DNA of 40,382 nt from NCBI GenBank assembly GCA_003427395.1, contig BFEA01000183.1, positions 1,635,785 to 1,676,166 on the forward strand, written 5' to 3'. Below the pieces are notes generated by a model, which was not told the DNA's origin, did not search any database, and saw nothing but the letters and a program-made list of their open reading frames with translations. This stretch comes from Chara braunii. Lineage: Eukaryota > Streptophyta > Charophyceae > Charales > Characeae. This document shows positions 1 through 10,230 of this stretch, in pieces. The first letter of the stretch is position 1; each line of letters starts with the position of its first letter. Made by a program: the position numbers and the translations under genes.

Positions 1-490
1 TTTTTTTTTTTTTTTTTTTTTTCGGTTTTTTTTTTTACCCGGTCAGTAAATGAATACAATTTTATTTTTGCAATAGTGATCTCCCTTTTTTTTTTTCCCC
101 CTAAAATCAACTCATTTTTTTTTATTTTTTTATTTTTAGCTATATAGGCATGCAGGGAACCCCATAGGAGTCGGAACCATGTTCACGAGAAAAAATGCGC
201 AGGCTGCTCGTGTACCCGTAAAAAATAACCAGGATTCTCAACCAAGTTCCTCTACACAACGACCGGCAAGCATGCCCAGGAAAGTACATGAGGCCAATAG
301 GGATTGAATCCACGACCTTTTGAATGCCACTTGCGAGCATCACAAATTGAGTCAAGAATTTACCCAAATAAAGAAAGTTTTTTTTTTTTTTTTTTTAATT
401 TGTTCAAGAAAATTGCAATTAGTTTACACTCTATATTTTTCATTTTTGCGCGAATGGAAAAAAAAATACATGAAAAATGTCGTTGCACTA
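1..490. other. T-rich low-complexity stretch without a gene
   Basis: Long T runs lie at 1-22, 30-37, about 87-96 and 115-137, with another at about 379-396. Between them (140-370) the sequence has normal complexity, but both strands give only short frames with no recognisable protein. A tRNA B-box-like string (GGGATTGAATCC) sits at about 299-311 without a matching A box or cloverleaf, so I do not call a tRNA. The stretch may be the left flank of the Helitron that follows; I could not place a Helitron 5' end (TC) in it. Confidence 0.5.
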
Positions 491-695
491 ACTATACATT
501 CTCATTTCTGTCTTTTTCTATGTTTCGTGCTTTCTCCTCCCTATTCCTTTCTGCTTTCTACACACCGATGTTATGTGCTTTCTTCTCCCTATTCCTTATG
601 TTATGTGCTTTCTTCTCCCTATTCCTCCCTACTCTCTACACGGCGATTTCCTATGTTCTGTCCTTTCTCCTCTATGCTTTCTCCTCCCGACATTA
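491..695. repeat. Pyrimidine-rich imperfect tandem repeat
   Basis: The + strand is almost entirely C and T and repeats the phrase TTCTCCTCCCTATTCCT and variants four or more times, with units of roughly 30-60 bases separated by words such as ATGTTATGTGC. Frames crossing it are by-products of the repeat and are not called as genes. It lies immediately upstream of the first Helitron protein similarity. Confidence 0.6.
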
Positions 696-699
696 GCCG

Positions 700-3594
700 A
701 AAGTTCTCGAGCTGCCATAGAAAGAACACGATCCGCAGGAAGAGAACGACAAAGACGTAACAAAGACGCATTGAGAATATCCGGCCACGAATCAACAATG
801 CACGCATTCACACATCTACCTTATTCGTGCAGCAACTTTCAGTTGATATAATTGATCTCGGAAATAGGACGCCTTGCACACACTGTCGAGCTGAAAAATG
901 GGCTCACGAACATCCGTGGACATTGCTCTGTTGCCTGCGTGGCAAAGTACAACCGCCACTCTGGACGTATCTTGACACGATGACACCTGCTGCCCGTGCT
1001 TTACATCTATGGGAAAAAGATAGCACACATGGTAGATTGTTACGATCACGTGCACGCCAATTCAATATTGTGCTTGCCCTTGCATCCCAATCCGTTAAAG
1101 AAACCCAAATGCCTGTTGGACGCTGGCCGCGTATGATGACAATAGAAGGCCGGCTTGAACAACACATCGGTCCACTGCTCCCGAATGCAAATCAATAGCC
1201 ATCATTCGCCCAGATATACATACATGATCCACGAGATGGCAATAACGCGACCCTCTTACGTTTACAAAGATATGCCACAAGACACCCCGCTTGCCACGAT
1301 CCAAGCCATCAAATCTCTCCTACGAACTCTTCATTCTTTGCTCTGTCAATGCAACCGATGGGTTCAAGATTTCATTACCCTGTCCGAATTCCCAGAACAC
1401 GCGCTAGAAAATCTCCACATTGTCATCAACCCAGATGCACGCCCATCAGAAGAGCATGCTCAAAGATACAATAGAGCACAAGAGCTCCAAGAGCTCTGTC
1501 TTCTGATGCATGACGAACCTGTTCATCGCGAAATTGTAATCCACCGACGTGCTGGTGGACTTTTACCTGTTCCAGAAACAAACCGAGCATTTGATCCACT
1601 ACACTATACCCTGCTTTTTCCTTCAGGCGAAGATGGATGGGTAGTTGAATAGGATGAACAATCGGATCCCAATATTCATAATATCACTGCCCGAGAATTC
1701 TACGCATTTCATCTTAATACACGAGATACAGAAAGAACCACAATTTTTCATGCTTCACGACTTTTTCAAGAATATGTTTGCACGCCGTTTGCTAAAATTG
1801 AGAATGCCCGCCTTCTGTACAATCACTTCCACCAAGCGAAGATCCGGGCAGATCTCTATCAAAACCTCCATGACCACGTTATGCTATACGACAATGCGAA
1901 AAATATTGGTTAGCGAATTATTCTTCCCGCATCATTCACGGGTGGTCCGCACGACATGCATCGACGACATCATGATGCGATGGCCGTTGTTCAAGAATTG
2001 GGTGCTCCCGATTTTTTCATCACAATAACCTGCAATCTGCATTGGCCTGCAATTGAAAACACACTCTTGTCAAACCAGCAACCATCGGATATACCTGACT
2101 TGCTTGCGCGTGTCTTCAAAGGATACCTGCGACAACTCATTCATGACATCCACTCGAGTCACGTTTTTGGAATAACTACTGCATATGTCTACACTATCGA
2201 GTTTCAAAACGTGGCTTACCACATGCTCATCTTATTGTGATTCTTAAAGACGACGCTAAAATCTCTACACCCGAACAGATCGATATTGTTGTCTGCGTTA
2301 AAATCCCCACAAATTCGGAATTGCGCGATCGTCTTATCTCATATGATACACAATCCGTGTGGAATATACAATCCTACCGCATCATGCATGCACAATGATC
2401 GATGCACACGATTCTTCCCCAAAGAGTTTTCAGAGCGAACAACATGGAATGAAGAAACGGGATATCCTATCTACCGCCGTCGTTCACCATCTGATGGAGG
2501 AATGACAACTTCTCAACCGCCGTCGTTCACCATCTGATGGAGGAATGACAACTTCTCAACTTGATCAACTTATCGACAACTCTTGGATTGTGCCATATAA
2601 TCCATACCTCCTTCTTCGCTACCGCTGCCATATAAATACCGAGATTTGCGCATCGACGACCGCCTGTCGCTATATGTTTGAATATATCTTAAAAGGTCCG
2701 GACAGAGCAATGGTTACTGAGGCGCTTAATACAAACGATGAAATTCAAACCTATCAAGACATGCGCACAATTGGTGCAGCTGAAGCATGTTGGAGAATCT
2801 TCGACTTCGTCACGTTAGAACGGTATCCTCCTGTGACCGCACTTCCGATTCATACAGAAAATCGCCAACGTGTCTATTTCCGACAGCAACAACGAGCTCA
2901 GCAAATTGCACATGCTCTAGCACCCGAAACCGAACTCACAGCATGGTTCAAATGGAATGTTGCACACCTTCATGATCCTGAAGAAACTAAGCCCCTTTAC
3001 AAGGACATGGTCTGCAGATTCAGGTTTGATAAGCCGAGTAAATAGTCGGTACTACGACAACGTGCAGCAAACACAATCGGCCGTATCCACAACATCCATC
3101 CAAACACAGGTGACACATTTTACCTCCGCATGCTACTTACTTCGCCACACTCCCGAGGTGCAACCATATTCGCCCACTTGCGAACCGTCGACAACCACAT
3201 TCACCCTACATTCCAATCTGCATGCAAAGCGCTCGGCCTTCTTAACGACAACACACAATTTGACGCTATCCTCCATGATGCTATTTTCACTTCACCATCA
3301 CCTATGGTCCATGACCTTTTTGTCCACATCATTTTGCATTGCAATCCTGCAAATCCTAACGAACTTTTTGAAACACATTGGAAACAAATGATGGACGATT
3401 ACCATAGAAACCTTGTTGGCGCCAACGTTACACAAAATCTTCTGAAAACACTTCTGCTCTTAGATATAAAAGATCGGCTTCAAAAAGAAAGCAAAGAACT
3501 TGAAGATGTTGGTCTCATCCCGCCACTTGCAACAGATCGAAACGAAGCAGCACACCTTGCAGACGGCCATGCCGAAGCGGTATTCCGAGATTAA
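700..3594 (+). pseudogene. Helitron Rep (HUH replication initiator), broken
   Basis: In Helitrons this part nicks and joins DNA strands during rolling-circle transposition. An arginine-rich start and a C-x2-C / CC zinc-finger-like stretch (about 855-960) lead into the Helitron_like_N region. Family phrases can be followed: ILPASFTGG (about 1920), the ITCN string (about 2026), a VYTIEF string (about 2190), the HUH motif HAH at 2222-2230, and YMFEY with the two candidate catalytic tyrosines at 2671-2673 and 2683-2685, followed by a KG. The frame is broken: TAG stops lie at 1196, 1650, 1911 and 3043, and frame changes fall near 1290, 2209 (one base lost in an A run), 2335, 2474-2560 (a 43-bp duplication) and 3585. 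The catalytic residues survive although the frame does not. It is a pseudogene unless the assembly is at fault. Confidence 0.85.
2474..2560. repeat. 43-bp tandem duplication inside Helitron Rep
   Basis: Two adjacent, essentially identical copies of a 43-base unit starting CGCCGTCGTTCACC. Because 43 is not a multiple of three, the duplication shifts the Rep reading frame between the PIYRRR and LDQLIDNSW parts of the protein. Confidence 0.85.
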
Positions 3595-5036
3595 TTGATG
3601 ATGAAATATCATATGACAAACAAGAACTACAACAAACACTTAATATCAATCTTCCACTTCTCCGACCATCACAGCATACACTATTCCAACGAGTTATAAC
3701 TGCTGCTGAAAATAATGAACTGCTTTGCCTCTTTGTTGATGCCCCTGCAGGAACAAGAAAAACTTTTTGCTTTAACACTATCCTCACACACATACGAATG
3801 CAAGATCAAATTGCTCTTGCTGTTGCATCAAGTGGGATTGCAGTGCCACTCCTCGTTGGAGGTCGAACTTTTCACTCTCGCTTCAAAGCTCCACTAACAC
3901 CAACCGAAACATCTACTCTAGACATTCCTAAACAAAGCACACTCGCTGACCTCATTCGCATGGCTGTCACAATCGTTTGGGATGAAGTTCCTATGATAAA
4001 CAGATACCAAGTTGAAGCCATGGACATAACATTTCAAGATATTTGCTCCTCTACCCTACCTTTTGGTGGCAAGGTTATGGTCTTCGGAGGTGACTTCAGG
4101 CAAATCTTACCTGTTGTTACCAAAGGAACCTGTGCAAAACAATTGCCGCATGTCTAAAATTTTCACCGCTCTGGAAACATTTCCAAACGATGCACCTCAC
4201 TGAAAACGTGCGAGTTCTCGCTCTAAACAACACTACCGAAGCCCGACAGTATGCTCAATGGTTACTCGCACTCAGCAATGGTGATCTAGAGCAGCAAGAT
4301 CCGACATCACCTAACAAAATTGCCCTTCCATCTCACCTATGCCTCCATGGAGGAACTATGGACCTTATTGGGTGAACGTTTCCCAATCTTGCAACAAACT
4401 GTCATAACCCGCAGTGGCTTGCCGAACGCCTTATTCTGGCGCCAAAAAATAAAATTGTTTCAACCCTGAACTCAAAAATTCTGGAACAATTTACTGGCTC
4501 TCCTATCACATCCCTCAGTGATGACACACTCCTTTCAAACGAAACATACCCTGATATCTCTATCGACACTCTTAATACTCTGGATCTGCCTTCGCTACCG
4601 CCACATATTCTCCATCTAAAAAAAGATGCTCCAATTATTCTTCTACGCAACATAGCAATGCGGAATGGTCTTTGCCATGGCACGCGACTGATTCTCGACT
4701 CTATAACCAACAACCACTTGCTACATGCACGTACCTTGCCATCACTAAAACCTGCTCTACTCCCACGAATCCTGCTTTCATTCACAGATCAAACAAGTCC
4801 ATTCCCATGGCAAAGGTGACAATTTCCTGTCCGTCCAGCCTTTGCAATTACAATAAACAAATCTCAAGAACAATCCATCAAACACGCAGGCATCGACCTT
4901 TGACAACCAGCCTTTGCCCATGGCCAGCTTTACGTTGCTGCATCCCGTGTTGGGGACCCCTCTCACATTCGATTCAACCGTCCTGACCGAGCTTGATCAA
5001 ACAATAAATATTGTGTACAAAGAAATTCTTGCATAA
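3585..5036 (+). pseudogene. Helitron PIF1-like helicase domain, broken
   Basis: This is the superfamily 1 helicase half of the Helitron transposase, thought to unwind the donor strand. Visible motifs in order are a Walker A position at 3741-3764 that reads APAGTRKT instead of the usual G-x-x-G-x-G-K-T, the phrase ALAVASSGIA, a Walker B WDEVPM (about 3978), FGGDFRQILPVV (about 4085), LHLTENVRV (about 4190), LLRN and GLCHGTRL (about 4640-4690), TINKSQ (about 4850) and HGQLYVAASRV (about 4920). The tail INIVYKEILA then a stop at 5034 matches the usual Helitron C terminus. Frame changes lie near 4140 and 4980, and TGA stops at 4373 and 4816. The Gly-to-Arg change in Walker A should abolish ATP binding even without the frame breaks. 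Confidence 0.87.
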
Positions 5037-5053
5037 TCTATCCATAAAAATGT

Positions 5054-5938
5054 TTGTTTTTTGATTCCTCACATAATTCCATGCATTTCATTGTCCTCTA
5101 TACAGGTCCTCCAGCAACACCAACGGCTCCCAAAAAACTCAAGACTACATCCTCCGACTCTACACCTGCCGCTTCTACCTCGCCAACAAATACATCCTCC
5201 CAACCTTCCCCCACCAGACATACAACGCCTCCTACTACACCGACTCCACACCCTGACACAACACAATCTTCTCCATCTCAACAAACCACTACAACTCCAT
5301 CACTGTTATCAGATCCCTCTATTCCCGAACGCCACGGTCTAGATGAACTTACACTCAGCCAACTTGATATCCCTACACCACAACCTCACTATCAATCGCA
5401 CTGTACCTCTCAAGACAACACTGACGAGTACACAAAATGGGATGGTTGGCTTCATGTCCTTCGCACTGACACCATTGAACATATAATCGACCAAATTCTA
5501 TGGGAAGACTTCCTCCTCACAGACCATGCTGCTTTCTCGCCTTCTCTGTACACCTTCTTCACTATATACAAACGCAACCGAGAGCAGGAGCTTAATCGAC
5601 CTCCACCCACCCCCTCCATCACAACCAGATTCACACAATCCAAAATATTTCTACTACAACTCCTCCAACGTGACCACTACCGCACCACAGGTTCTCATAC
5701 TGGCTTACTAAAATATAGACACGATCGCATTCTCGACGCACACCACAAATACACATTCATCAGTTCAGCACAACCCACACCACCACCCCTTCTCCTTCCC
5801 ACGCGTGAAACAAACCCTGATTGCTGGCGCCCTCTCGTGCCTTGGGGGTGTACACGTGCCACTGCCCTTATCCATGACATGCTCAACTCTTACCACACGA
5901 TTCCTATCTACAACATCCCGCACTGCCCACACACCTAG
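5054..5938 (+). CDS. Unknown 294-aa protein, Helitron-linked
   Basis: I do not recognise this protein. The frame opens 18 bases after the helicase stop, on the same strand, and shares the C-rich, G-poor bias of the Helitron. Residues about 18-90 are a Pro/Thr/Ser-rich, presumably disordered linker. Residues about 95-290 look globular, with spaced Trp, His and Tyr residues, for example KWDGWLHVLR near 130 and WEDFLL near 150. A CTATACAG string at 5099-5106, just before the Pro/Thr block, resembles a splice acceptor, so the true start may be there. After the TAG at 5936 the same frame continues with protein-like text (EYLSDQIVVYHCGMQ...) to a stop near 6060, so the protein may once have been longer. 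Unlike the Rep-helicase gene, it has no stop or frame change over 294 codons. It could be a second Helitron gene, a captured host fragment or a chance frame. Confidence 0.5.
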   Translation: MFFDSSHNSMHFIVLYTGPPATPTAPKKLKTTSSDSTPAASTSPTNTSSQPSPTRHTTPPTTPTPHPDTTQSSPSQQTTTTPSLLSDPSIPERHGLDELTLSQLDIPTPQPHYQSHCTSQDNTDEYTKWDGWLHVLRTDTIEHIIDQILWEDFLLTDHAAFSPSLYTFFTIYKRNREQELNRPPPTPSITTRFTQSKIFLLQLLQRDHYRTTGSHTGLLKYRHDRILDAHHKYTFISSAQPTPPPLLLPTRETNPDCWRPLVPWGCTRATALIHDMLNSYHTIPIYNIPHCPHT

Positions 5939-6492
5939 GAATACCTCAGCGATCAAATTGTTGTCTATCATTGTGGAATGCAATCCCAACTTCCTCCTTT
6001 CCTTGTCTACAGGACTGATATCATTTGCAAGGCTTTGCGGCTTCTCCAAGCTCAAGACTCCTCCGAACGCTCTACCTAAGACTCAACAATGACGGACGTC
6101 GCCAAGAGGCTCCTCTTCCAGTGCAGGCTGTTCTCGAAAAAAGGCTCTAAAAGAAACTGCATTGTAATTTGCATGACTTTCATCTATAACCAACGACAAT
6201 TCTATTCGCCTCCTCTTTGAATACAAACAACTGGTGAAACAGAGACAACAGGTGACATGAAAAAAAAGTGTTTCTTTTTTGGCGTATATCAAATACTACA
6301 TCTCTGCCACTTCTACTACCTTCCTCCTGTCCTTTTTTTTTTTTTTTTTTTTTTAGGCAATAGAAGGAAGAGCGACAAGGGGAAGGAAAAAAGGAGACGG
6401 ATACCTGTCCTCCCTTCTCGCAGTCTCTGCTCTTCTCGCCGCGGGCGGAGCCGCAGTGGGTTCACTTGTTTCTTTTTATCCTTCTTCTAGGC
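5939..6492. other. Helitron tail remnant, T tract and G-rich spacer
   Basis: Bases 5939-6060 continue the reading frame of the preceding protein after its TAG. About 6258-6280 can fold as an A-run / T-run hairpin. A T run of about 24 bases lies at 6331-6354. Purine-rich DNA of a different base composition follows, suggesting that the Helitron block ends at or before the T run. No further gene is visible. Confidence 0.4.
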
Positions 6493-6745
6493 ATGAAAGT
6501 TCAGGATTTAGAAGAGCAAGTAGTCTATAGAATGGCGAACAATAGGCGGATGAGCATGGGGCAGTACCTGGAGTGCAGGTTGTGATTGGATTGTAGGGAG
6601 AAGAGAGAGAGAGGGTTACACTCTTTGACCCTTCTAGTGGAAGAGAACCTACCCTTTAATATGGTTCTTGACAAGTATTGGGGGGCAGATGTGAGAATGG
6701 GAGAAGGAGAATGCTGGCTTCCAGCCACGATGAAGACAAGAAAAA
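6493..6745 (+). pseudogene. Fragment of Ty3/gypsy protease region
   Basis: Read from the ATG at 6493, the translation aligns by eye with the segment just downstream of the protease active site in elements 3 and 4: MKVQDLE, then ANNRRM, then LHSLTLLVEENLPF, a KYWGA block and ECWLPA. The element 3 counterpart is at about 27,057-27,310. One in-frame TGA interrupts it. The Asp-Ser-Gly active site itself is not present, so this is only a relic. Bases 6746-6959 may hold the next part of the same pol gene (a string reading LLEQPT near 6870), but that similarity is weak. Confidence 0.65.
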
Positions 6746-6959
6746 TAAAGTCCACCAATTCACCGGTACCCTGAGTTGCCGGCCGGGGCTGGCCTTTGAC
6801 GCATCCAGAAGTTACCGGACTTCCCTGGGACTGAGCTGCAGTCTGGACTGGACCGACAGGTCACTGACTTGCTCGAACAGCCTACCGACCTACCGGACCT
6901 ATCTACTGGCTTGGACGAGCCCCGTACGGAAGGGTCTACCAGTTGGGACTATAGCACAC

Positions 6960-8269
6960 TGTAATGACCTGCCAAAACACAGACTGAGAACACTGCTGAT
7001 TGCTGGGTTCTGCCACTGGAATGTATGCCTTGATGAGATTCCCACATTCTGCTGAGTTTCCTAAGTCTGTGTGTGTGCATGCCTGCTGGTCTGCACACCT
7101 GTCTGAGTGCTTGTTGGCCTGAGTGTGTGTGTGACCCGCAAGGGTACTCGTTCGTTTGGAGGCCCTGCAGGGCCGGTAGTTACCTGTGTCCATGACTTTT
7201 GAGGGTTCCAGCGGGTAAAAACACTCAAGTAGCAGGGCTAGGCATGTGACACTTAGAACAACGGGGAAAAAGTAGCAGGTAACCGGTACCACTCAAGTAG
7301 TCGATGTGTCGGGTACTCTAGGCCGAGCATTTTTAGAGGCCCAGTAGCGGTAGGCTAGAGGTAGGCGAGTACCAGTCCAAGTAGCCTGAGTCTAGGGACT
7401 GTACGGATGATATCAGAAGCTGCCATGATGTTTCCCTCAGAAAGGGCGGAGGTACCAGCTGCTTGGAGGCCGCGGGGTCTGGAAGTCATTGCCCAAGAGG
7501 CAAGTAGGCCGCTATACCTCCAGGAGGAGCGAGTAGCTCCTCATTTGCGGTGTGCAAGGTTGGGCGACATACTGCTTGAGCATGTGCTGGACTCAGAGCG
7601 CTGCCTGGGAGGACGAAGGAGTGCTGGGTGCTCAGCCTGGCTATGGTGAGCAGCCCAGCTTGAGGAAGAAGAGGGCGAAGGAGGAGAGTGGCGAGGCACC
7701 TACCTGGCTATGGTGGACACCATCTTCGTCACCTTGTTAGGCGCTGCATCTGGAAGGCCCCAGTTGGGGTAGTGCCGCAGCAAGGAAGCTTTGAGGCAGA
7801 GTCCGACGTGGCGAGCAGCCCAGCTTGAGAGAGAAGGGGGCGAAGGAGGAGAGTGGCGAGGTACCTACCTGGCTATGGTGGACACCATCTTCATCACCAT
7901 GTTAGGCGCTGCATCTGGAAGGCCCCAGTTGGGGTAGTGCCGCACCAAGGAAGCTTTGAGGCAGAGTCAGGCATGGCAGCCTGAAGAGCAGCGACCATAG
8001 CTGCTTTGAGTTGCCTTTTGCACAGGAGGGCATAGCCCTTAGTAGTCCGCCATAGCCTTGGCATGTGAGAGGAAGGTGAAGAGGGAAGCCATGGCTATGA
8101 TGGACCTATTGTTATGCTGGCAGTAAGAGGGACTTCGGATATCGCTTCTGGTTCAACCAATCATTGTTATTATCATTATTATTCGGGAGAAGAATAAGAT
8201 TGGCGAAGACAAGGAGGAGGAGGAAGGTGGAGAGAGAAGAGGAGTTGTCATCGGTCTTGCTGGTGTACA

Positions 8270-8301
<32 letters not shown>

Positions 8302-8408
8302 TTCTTCTTTGGTCTCTATCTCTTTGCAAGTGCTTTCATTTCTTTCGCAATTGGGAGGCATTGTCTTTCCTTGTGATTTGCACTTCGGAAATGACCAGGT
8401 TCGTAACA
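6960..8408 (+). mobile_element. Solo LTR, family D, copy 1
   Basis: This 1,449-bp unit begins TGTAATGACC and ends CGTAACA, the TG...CA form of an LTR. It is an inverted, diverged copy of 12,524-14,015, and the two agree end to end, including the (CTT)n tract at about 8,273-8,308. No primer binding site follows at 8,409 and no gag or pol is attached, so I call a solo LTR. The flanks ACAC and ACAT agree at three of four bases, so the target duplication is only suggestive. Frames inside it are not supported as genes. Confidence 0.75.
7648..7975. repeat. 165-bp tandem duplication in LTR D copy 1
   Basis: A unit starting GAGCAGCCCAGCTTGAG at 7,648 is repeated at 7,813 with a few substitutions and small length changes. 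Only one equivalent is evident in the inverted copy at about 13,090-13,310, apart from a short local repeat there, so this duplication appears specific to copy 1. Confidence 0.75.
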
Positions 8409-8840
8409 ACATGGGATACCAGGAGTTTGGAACCAGAACTGGGACTTCATGAGAAATCCTTTCGTACAAATGTAAGTTGATGTAACTGTTAACAAACAGG
8501 TCATTCGGATTTTGATGGAATCAAATGCACATGATAACAATAATGTTAGGGGCTAACCATGCAACTGTCAGTAAAGAGGGTCATGAGCCCGAACTTGGAC
8601 AGAAGCAGATAAGTAGAATAATGTCAGCGGCTAACCATTTTACCGTTTTAACAGGTCACAAGTTTAGATTTCAATGGAATCAGATGAACACAATCACATA
8701 ATCTTGACGGCTAACCCCGTTCTTATGAAGTAAAAAAAACCTACAAGCACACAGGGAATTGGGCTTTCAACACCTACGGTGCGATTTCCCTTTTGGGGAC
8801 AAGTTATCTTTGGTTGTTTTTGTAGGAGAGGGAGGGCAGG
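8409..8840. repeat. Spacer with diverged tandem repeat, no gene
   Basis: Three imperfect copies of a phrase close to AATGTYAGNGGCTAACC occur at about 8,540, 8,618 and 8,700. Two of them are preceded by AACAGGTCA and a GAT...AATGGAATCA string. This looks like an old tandem repeat of about 80-150 bases. The last 18 bases (8,823-8,840) are purine-rich and end in CAGG, the target duplication of element 4. Confidence 0.45.
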
Positions 8841-9033
8841 TGCAATAACCCATGCCATATGTCTCGTGGAACTGAGGGTCATCGAAGGGCCTACTTGGCC
8901 GCCCTCAGCCCAGGCCGAACAAGGGCAGAAAAGGCCCTTCACGAATTCAGGGCCTGGGCGTGTGACAGTTGAGTTTAGTCAACTGTCGGTCCACCCAACA
9001 GTCAAAGTCCAAAGGTACCTAGCCCAGGCCGCA
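8841..9033 (+). repeat. LTR A, 5' copy, piece 1
   Basis: Corresponds to 38,799-38,991 of the intact 3' LTR. It ends with CCGCA, the left target duplication of insertion I. It holds the palindrome described at 8,964-8,987. Confidence 0.85.
8964..8987. promoter_or_regulatory. Near-perfect palindrome in LTR A (5' copy)
   Basis: Arms GACAGTTGAGT and AGTCAACTGTC around TT, with one mismatch at 8,973. Each arm carries a MYB-core-like CAGTTG; the right arm carries a W-box core (TTGACT read on the minus strand). The 3' LTR version is perfect. Confidence 0.5.
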
Positions 9034-9099
9034 TGTTGATGGATGATTGAGCCATGTGGGGGGAAGAGGGGGTGGAGGACGCGGCCGGAACAGATGTGG

Positions 9100-9165
9100 A
9101 GGATGCAGCAGCAGCAGCAGCAGTGGCGGCGGCAGCAGCAGCGGCGTCGGCGGCGGCGCGTTGGG
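9100..9165. repeat. CAG/CGG trinucleotide-rich tract
   Basis: CAG and CGG triplets repeat through about 9,105-9,160. Frames through it encode Gln, Ala or Ser runs and are repeat artefacts, not genes. Confidence 0.6.
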
Positions 9166-9199
9166 AGTTCTTGGTTTGGCGTGGTGGCATGTGGGGATG

Positions 9200-10130
9200 G
9201 GGGGGACAATTTCTTTATCAATAAATTCAAAATAAGGATAATTGCCGAGATTTCGAAGGGAATAAGNTTGGGGGGAAAGGGAAAGTGGGAATTATTTTTG
9301 AGTAAATAAATTTATTCCGACTTGGAATTTTATTTATTCGGAATTAATTCAAAATATGGGTAGAACAAAATTTTAGGAGAGAAATTTGCTCAACGAAATT
9401 TTCAAAAATAAACGCTTGAAGAGGTAATTAATTTAGGTTTCAATTTATTTACAAGAAGATGTGGAATTTCGAAAGAAAATATTTTCGAATTACGGAAAAA
9501 AAAAAGTTTTCGTTGCAATTTTGGAAGAAATAATTTGAAAAGAAGTTCGAAATAGGAATTAATTCAAATGAATTTAAAATTCAGAAACGGACTAATTAAT
9601 TAAAGGAATTTCAAAAAAAAATCGAAAGGAATTAGGAGTATATATAAAAGAGATTAATGCTAGAGTATTCAAGGAATTTCAAAGAGGAAAAGGAAATTCC
9701 GATTGATTAATTTCAAAATATTTCAAAGAAATTGCAAAATAATTTCGTAAAAATTAATTATTTTCAAGGTTCAAAAACAATATTTCAGAAGCAATTTCGA
9801 AATTGCAGAAAAGGGTGATTATTTCCGAATTAATTTCGAGAATTTATTCGAAAATAGTTGAAGCAATGAAAAAAGGCAAATTCAAATTTTTGAAAAAGGA
9901 AGTAATCGAATTGCAAAAAGGAGTTCCAAAGAAATTTGGAAAGAAATAAAAAGTATTCCAAAAAGAGATGAATGATTTAAAGAAATTGTGAAAAAGAAAT
10001 TCGGAAACAATGAGCTTTCGAAATATTAACTACTTAGTTTCAACGTATTTCGAAGGGGCTGATCGCAGATTGTTACAAAAGTATTTTGAAAAGGATTAAA
10101 GTAATTAAGAATTAACTAATATTTGATTGA
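9200..10130. other. AT-rich region with recurrent TTCGAAA / GAATTTC words, no gene
   Basis: About 930 bases are strongly A-rich on the + strand and full of stops in all frames. Words such as AATTTCGAAA, GAATTAATT and TTCCGAATT recur dozens of times in slightly different arrangements. The same vocabulary appears at about 21,180-21,720 in the leader of element 2, which suggests a shared non-coding module of LTR elements. Confidence 0.55.
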
Positions 10131-10230
10131 TGATAAACTAAGTGGGTGGAGGGCGAGAATGGGGCGCAGCAGGGGAAGAAGGTTCGCGCGGTGGGGAGGG
10201 GGGGAAAAGATCGGGGGGGGGCTAAGTCGG

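Larger units (their letters stand above)
700..6092 (+). mobile_element. Decayed Helitron-type rolling-circle transposon (ends not resolved)
   Basis: The segment holds, in the usual Helitron order on one strand, an N-terminal zinc-finger-like region, a Rep domain with HUH and paired-tyrosine motifs, and a PIF1-type helicase, followed by an extra reading frame of unknown role. The whole block has a C-rich, G-poor + strand unlike the neighbouring LTR elements, which argues for one unit. I could not find a convincing 5' TC end, a 3' CTRR end or the GC-rich terminal hairpin, so the limits given are those of the coding similarity only. Confidence 0.75.

Noticed and set aside
6258-6358. Helitron 3' terminus (hairpin followed by CTRR)
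   Set aside because: The A/T hairpin at 6,258-6,280 is not GC-rich and no CTRR end lies at the usual 10-12 bases; the TTTAGG after the T run does not fit.
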